Assembly: GCA_965247435.1 (NCBI GenBank)
Contig: OZ252019.1
Span: 3,038,001-3,102,000 of the forward strand
DNA from: Ilyomonas sp965247435
Lineage (GTDB): Bacteria; Bacteroidota; Bacteroidia; Chitinophagales; Chitinophagaceae
Length of the DNA: 64,000 nucleotides
Reading direction: 5' to 3'
In this document: piece after piece, positions 62,133 to 64,000 of the stretch
How the letters are laid out: each line of letters begins with the position of its first letter
Numbering within the stretch: position 1 is the stretch's first letter
Made by a program: the position numbers and the translations under genes
Notes under the pieces: model-generated
Seen by the model: only the letters and a program-made list of their open reading frames with translations
Databases searched by the model: none
What the model was told of the DNA's origin: nothing

Positions 62133-64000
62133 TTATAAACCGAAATTCAGGCCGATCAATAATTTTCTTGCCAGCGGATAATTTCCGCCAAAATCAACGC
62201 CCGCGTTTGATGCACTGCCCGTACTGATTTCCGGATCCAGGCCGCTGTAATTTGTAAACGTGGCTAAATTGAATCCCTGGACATATACACGCAGCCTGTT
62301 GAAAGCTTTTGATTTAGAAAAAGTGTATCCTAACTGCAGGCTCTTAATGCGCATATAAGAACCGTTTTCCACAAAGAAGCTGGAAGGTTTTACATCATCC
62401 GTTGCATTGCTGTTCCAGATTGGCAGTTTAGCATCCGTATTATCAGGCGACCAGGTATCATCAGACCCTTCGCCCTGTGCACCCGGCCATCTTGAATACG
62501 CACGCCAGTAATTGAATATTTTATTGCCCTGCACGCCTTGTAAAAAAACGCTCAGATCAAGATTACTATAGTAGAGATTCACATTAAAACCATAGCTGAA
62601 TTTAGGATGCGGACTGCCGATGAATGTGCGGTCATCTTCGCTTATTTTACCATCGTTGTTTATATCCTTAAATTTAAAATGGCCGGCCGCATTGGCGGCT
62701 GTAAGCCCGGTTTCTGTTACACCGTATTTTGTATATTCATCGCCACTTTGAAAAATGCCTTCCTGCACAAAACCGAAGAAGCTGGAAACCGGCCTGCCAA
62801 CAACACTGCGCGTGAGTGAGAAATGTGTTGGTGCATAAGAATCTCCATCCAGATGGGCAGATGTATCCTCACTTATATATATAACCTTGTTGCGGTAAGT
62901 AGCTATGTTAAAGCTGAGCTCATACCTTAATTTTCCAAAATTGTTGTTGTACCCTAATTCCAGTTCAGCCCCCTTATTAGAAAATTTAAGAATATTTTCC
63001 GTAGGTGCGAGTGCATCACCTAAAAGGCCGGTTATTGGCGGAACACCTAATAAATCTTCTGTTTCACGATTAAACCAGCTAAATGCAAGCGTAAATCGGT
63101 TTTTAAAAAGAGTTGCATCAAAGCCTATATTGGTTGTCTTGTTCTTTTCCCAATGAATATAAGGATTACCAATCTGGTACAAACCAACACCTACCTGGGC
63201 TGATGTGTTGGTACCGCCCAAATCGTAGCTGCTTACATAAGTATTGGTGTTATATTGATTTACATACAAGCCCGAACCAATCGCATTATTACCATTCTCA
63301 CCTACAGCGGCTCTTAGTTTCAAATCATTCAGCCAGCCTGCATTTGCCAGGAACTTTTCTTTGGATGCGCGCCATCCGGCGCTGTAAGAGAAGAAATTTC
63401 CATTTTTTTTGAGCGGTCCGAATTTAGAAGACCCATCTCTTCTGCCGACAAAGCTTACAAGGTATTTATCCAGCAATGTATAATTGATATTGCCAAAGAA
63501 AGAAAGATTCGATTCTGCGTCTATTGCTCCTGAAGTTGTGTTCTCTAAGTTGAGCGAATCAACAGGCACGCCATTGCCAAGAATCAGGTAAGATGGAATC
63601 GTATATAGAAGATTGGGGGTGGTACCGCTTGCAAAGCGAAAAGTATATTTCCTTGCTTCGTACGCAACAAAGGCGCTTATTTTATGGATGTTATTGATGC
63701 GCAGATCGTAGGAAACTTTATTAGTCCAACGCCAGTCAGTTGACCAGCCGCCACCTTCCGAAAAGGAATTACGGTCAGAAGTGTAAACGTTTTGTGGAAT
63801 TGTATCACCAAAACCACGGAAACTATACGGATAAAACTGGAAGCCGATTTTTGTTTCAAACACTAATCCCTTGATAGGTTCTACATCTGCGTATGCAGAA
63901 CTGATTAAACCGGCACTATAGCCGTTGTTATTTTCTCTTGCATATTTTTGTCCATAGACCGGGTTATTCCCGCCGGGATGGAAAGATTTACTATCTGTAA
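62133..64000 (-). CDS. SusC/RagA TonB-dependent transporter, 5' end outside window
   Basis: The open frame continues through the right edge (no start in the window). 621 C-terminal residues are present, from TDSKSFHPGGNNPVYGQKYAR onward. They hold the barrel half, with FVGRRDGSSKFGPLKKNGNFFSYSAGWRASKEKF, SFFGFVQEGIFQSGDEY and the C-terminal RKLLIGLNFGL. The plug and signal peptide lie outside. It pairs with the SusD 25 bp downstream. A GTG at 63863 is an internal codon, not the start. Confidence 0.94.
   Translation of the reverse strand, partial: TDSKSFHPGGNNPVYGQKYARENNNGYSAGLISSAYADVEPIKGLVFETKIGFQFYPYSFRGFGDTIPQNVYTSDRNSFSEGGGWSTDWRWTNKVSYDLRINNIHKISAFVAYEARKYTFRFASGTTPNLLYTIPSYLILGNGVPVDSLNLENTTSGAIDAESNLSFFGNINYTLLDKYLVSFVGRRDGSSKFGPLKKNGNFFSYSAGWRASKEKFLANAGWLNDLKLRAAVGENGNNAIGSGLYVNQYNTNTYVSSYDLGGTNTSAQVGVGLYQIGNPYIHWEKNKTTNIGFDATLFKNRFTLAFSWFNRETEDLLGVPPITGLLGDALAPTENILKFSNKGAELELGYNNNFGKLRYELSFNIATYRNKVIYISEDTSAHLDGDSYAPTHFSLTRSVVGRPVSSFFGFVQEGIFQSGDEYTKYGVTETGLTAANAAGHFKFKDINNDGKISEDDRTFIGSPHPKFSYGFNVNLYYSNLDLSVFLQGVQGNKIFNYWRAYSRWPGAQGEGSDDTWSPDNTDAKLPIWNSNATDDVKPSSFFVENGSYMRIKSLQLGYTFSKSKAFNRLRVYVQGFNLATFTNYSGLDPEISTGSASNAGVDFGGNYPLARKLLIGLNFGL

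Noticed and set aside
63677..63863. Start of the second SusC at 63863
   Set aside because: The codon is GTG within a continuous frame that extends to the window edge with typical barrel sequence upstream.
1..64000. CRISPR array, tRNA or rRNA genes
   Set aside because: No regularly spaced repeats and no cloverleaf or rRNA-like segment was recognised on reading; a tRNAscan or Infernal run would settle it.

Overview
The window looks like a chromosomal segment of a Bacteroidota bacterium, most likely Chitinophagaceae or a near relative. The grounds are two SusC/SusD pairs, a Nudix-type AraR-like regulator, promoter-like TAnnTTTG boxes, starts without clear Shine-Dalgarno sequences, zinc-free L36, and many secreted proteins with lipoprotein signals. 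No sequence search was run, so family names rest on motifs read directly from the translations.

Region 1 (1-25.4 kb) is mostly housekeeping. A tyrosine recombinase is cut by the left edge. It is followed by priA-plsC, msrA (lipoprotein form), an M1 peptidase, a membrane glycosyltransferase-like protein, an NlpC/P60 lipoprotein, and a run of envelope or stress genes (YtxH, TerB-like, holin-like, BON, SH3). Then come DUF2892 and DUF1801 proteins, an acidic unknown, aroQ, two small secreted-protein genes and carA. The ribosomal alpha-operon follows on the minus strand (infA-rpmJ-rpsM-rpsK-rpsD-rpoA-rplQ), divergent from lon.

Region 2 (25.5-49.3 kb) is an arabinan utilization locus, entirely on the minus strand. 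In transcription order it holds SusC, SusD, a GH43 endo-arabinanase lipoprotein, a giant FG-GAP/ASPIC lipoprotein, GH51, GH43, GH51, GH43, araB, araD, araA, a sodium/sugar symporter and an AraR-like Nudix regulator. This covers the route from outer-membrane glycan import through depolymerization to D-xylulose 5-phosphate. A 23-bp inverted-repeat motif (ATAAGTGT-N7-ACAATTAT type) occurs once before araB and twice before susC, and is the best candidate operator for the regulator.

Region 3 (49.3-64 kb) is a second glycan locus on the same strand. It holds a SusC cut by the right edge, SusD, an SGNH hydrolase with an N-terminal Ig-like domain, a right-handed beta-helix protein, GH2, GH27, a second SGNH hydrolase, a DUF1080 lipoprotein and GH36. 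The enzyme set points to a galactose-containing, possibly acetylated polymer. Next to the arabinan locus, pectin (RG-I) side chains or an arabinogalactan are plausible, but this is inference. The 57.05-57.63 kb gap inside this locus carries several palindromes and an inverted-repeat pair that resemble a small mobile or dispersed element.

No tRNA, rRNA, CRISPR array or complete insertion sequence was recognised by eye.
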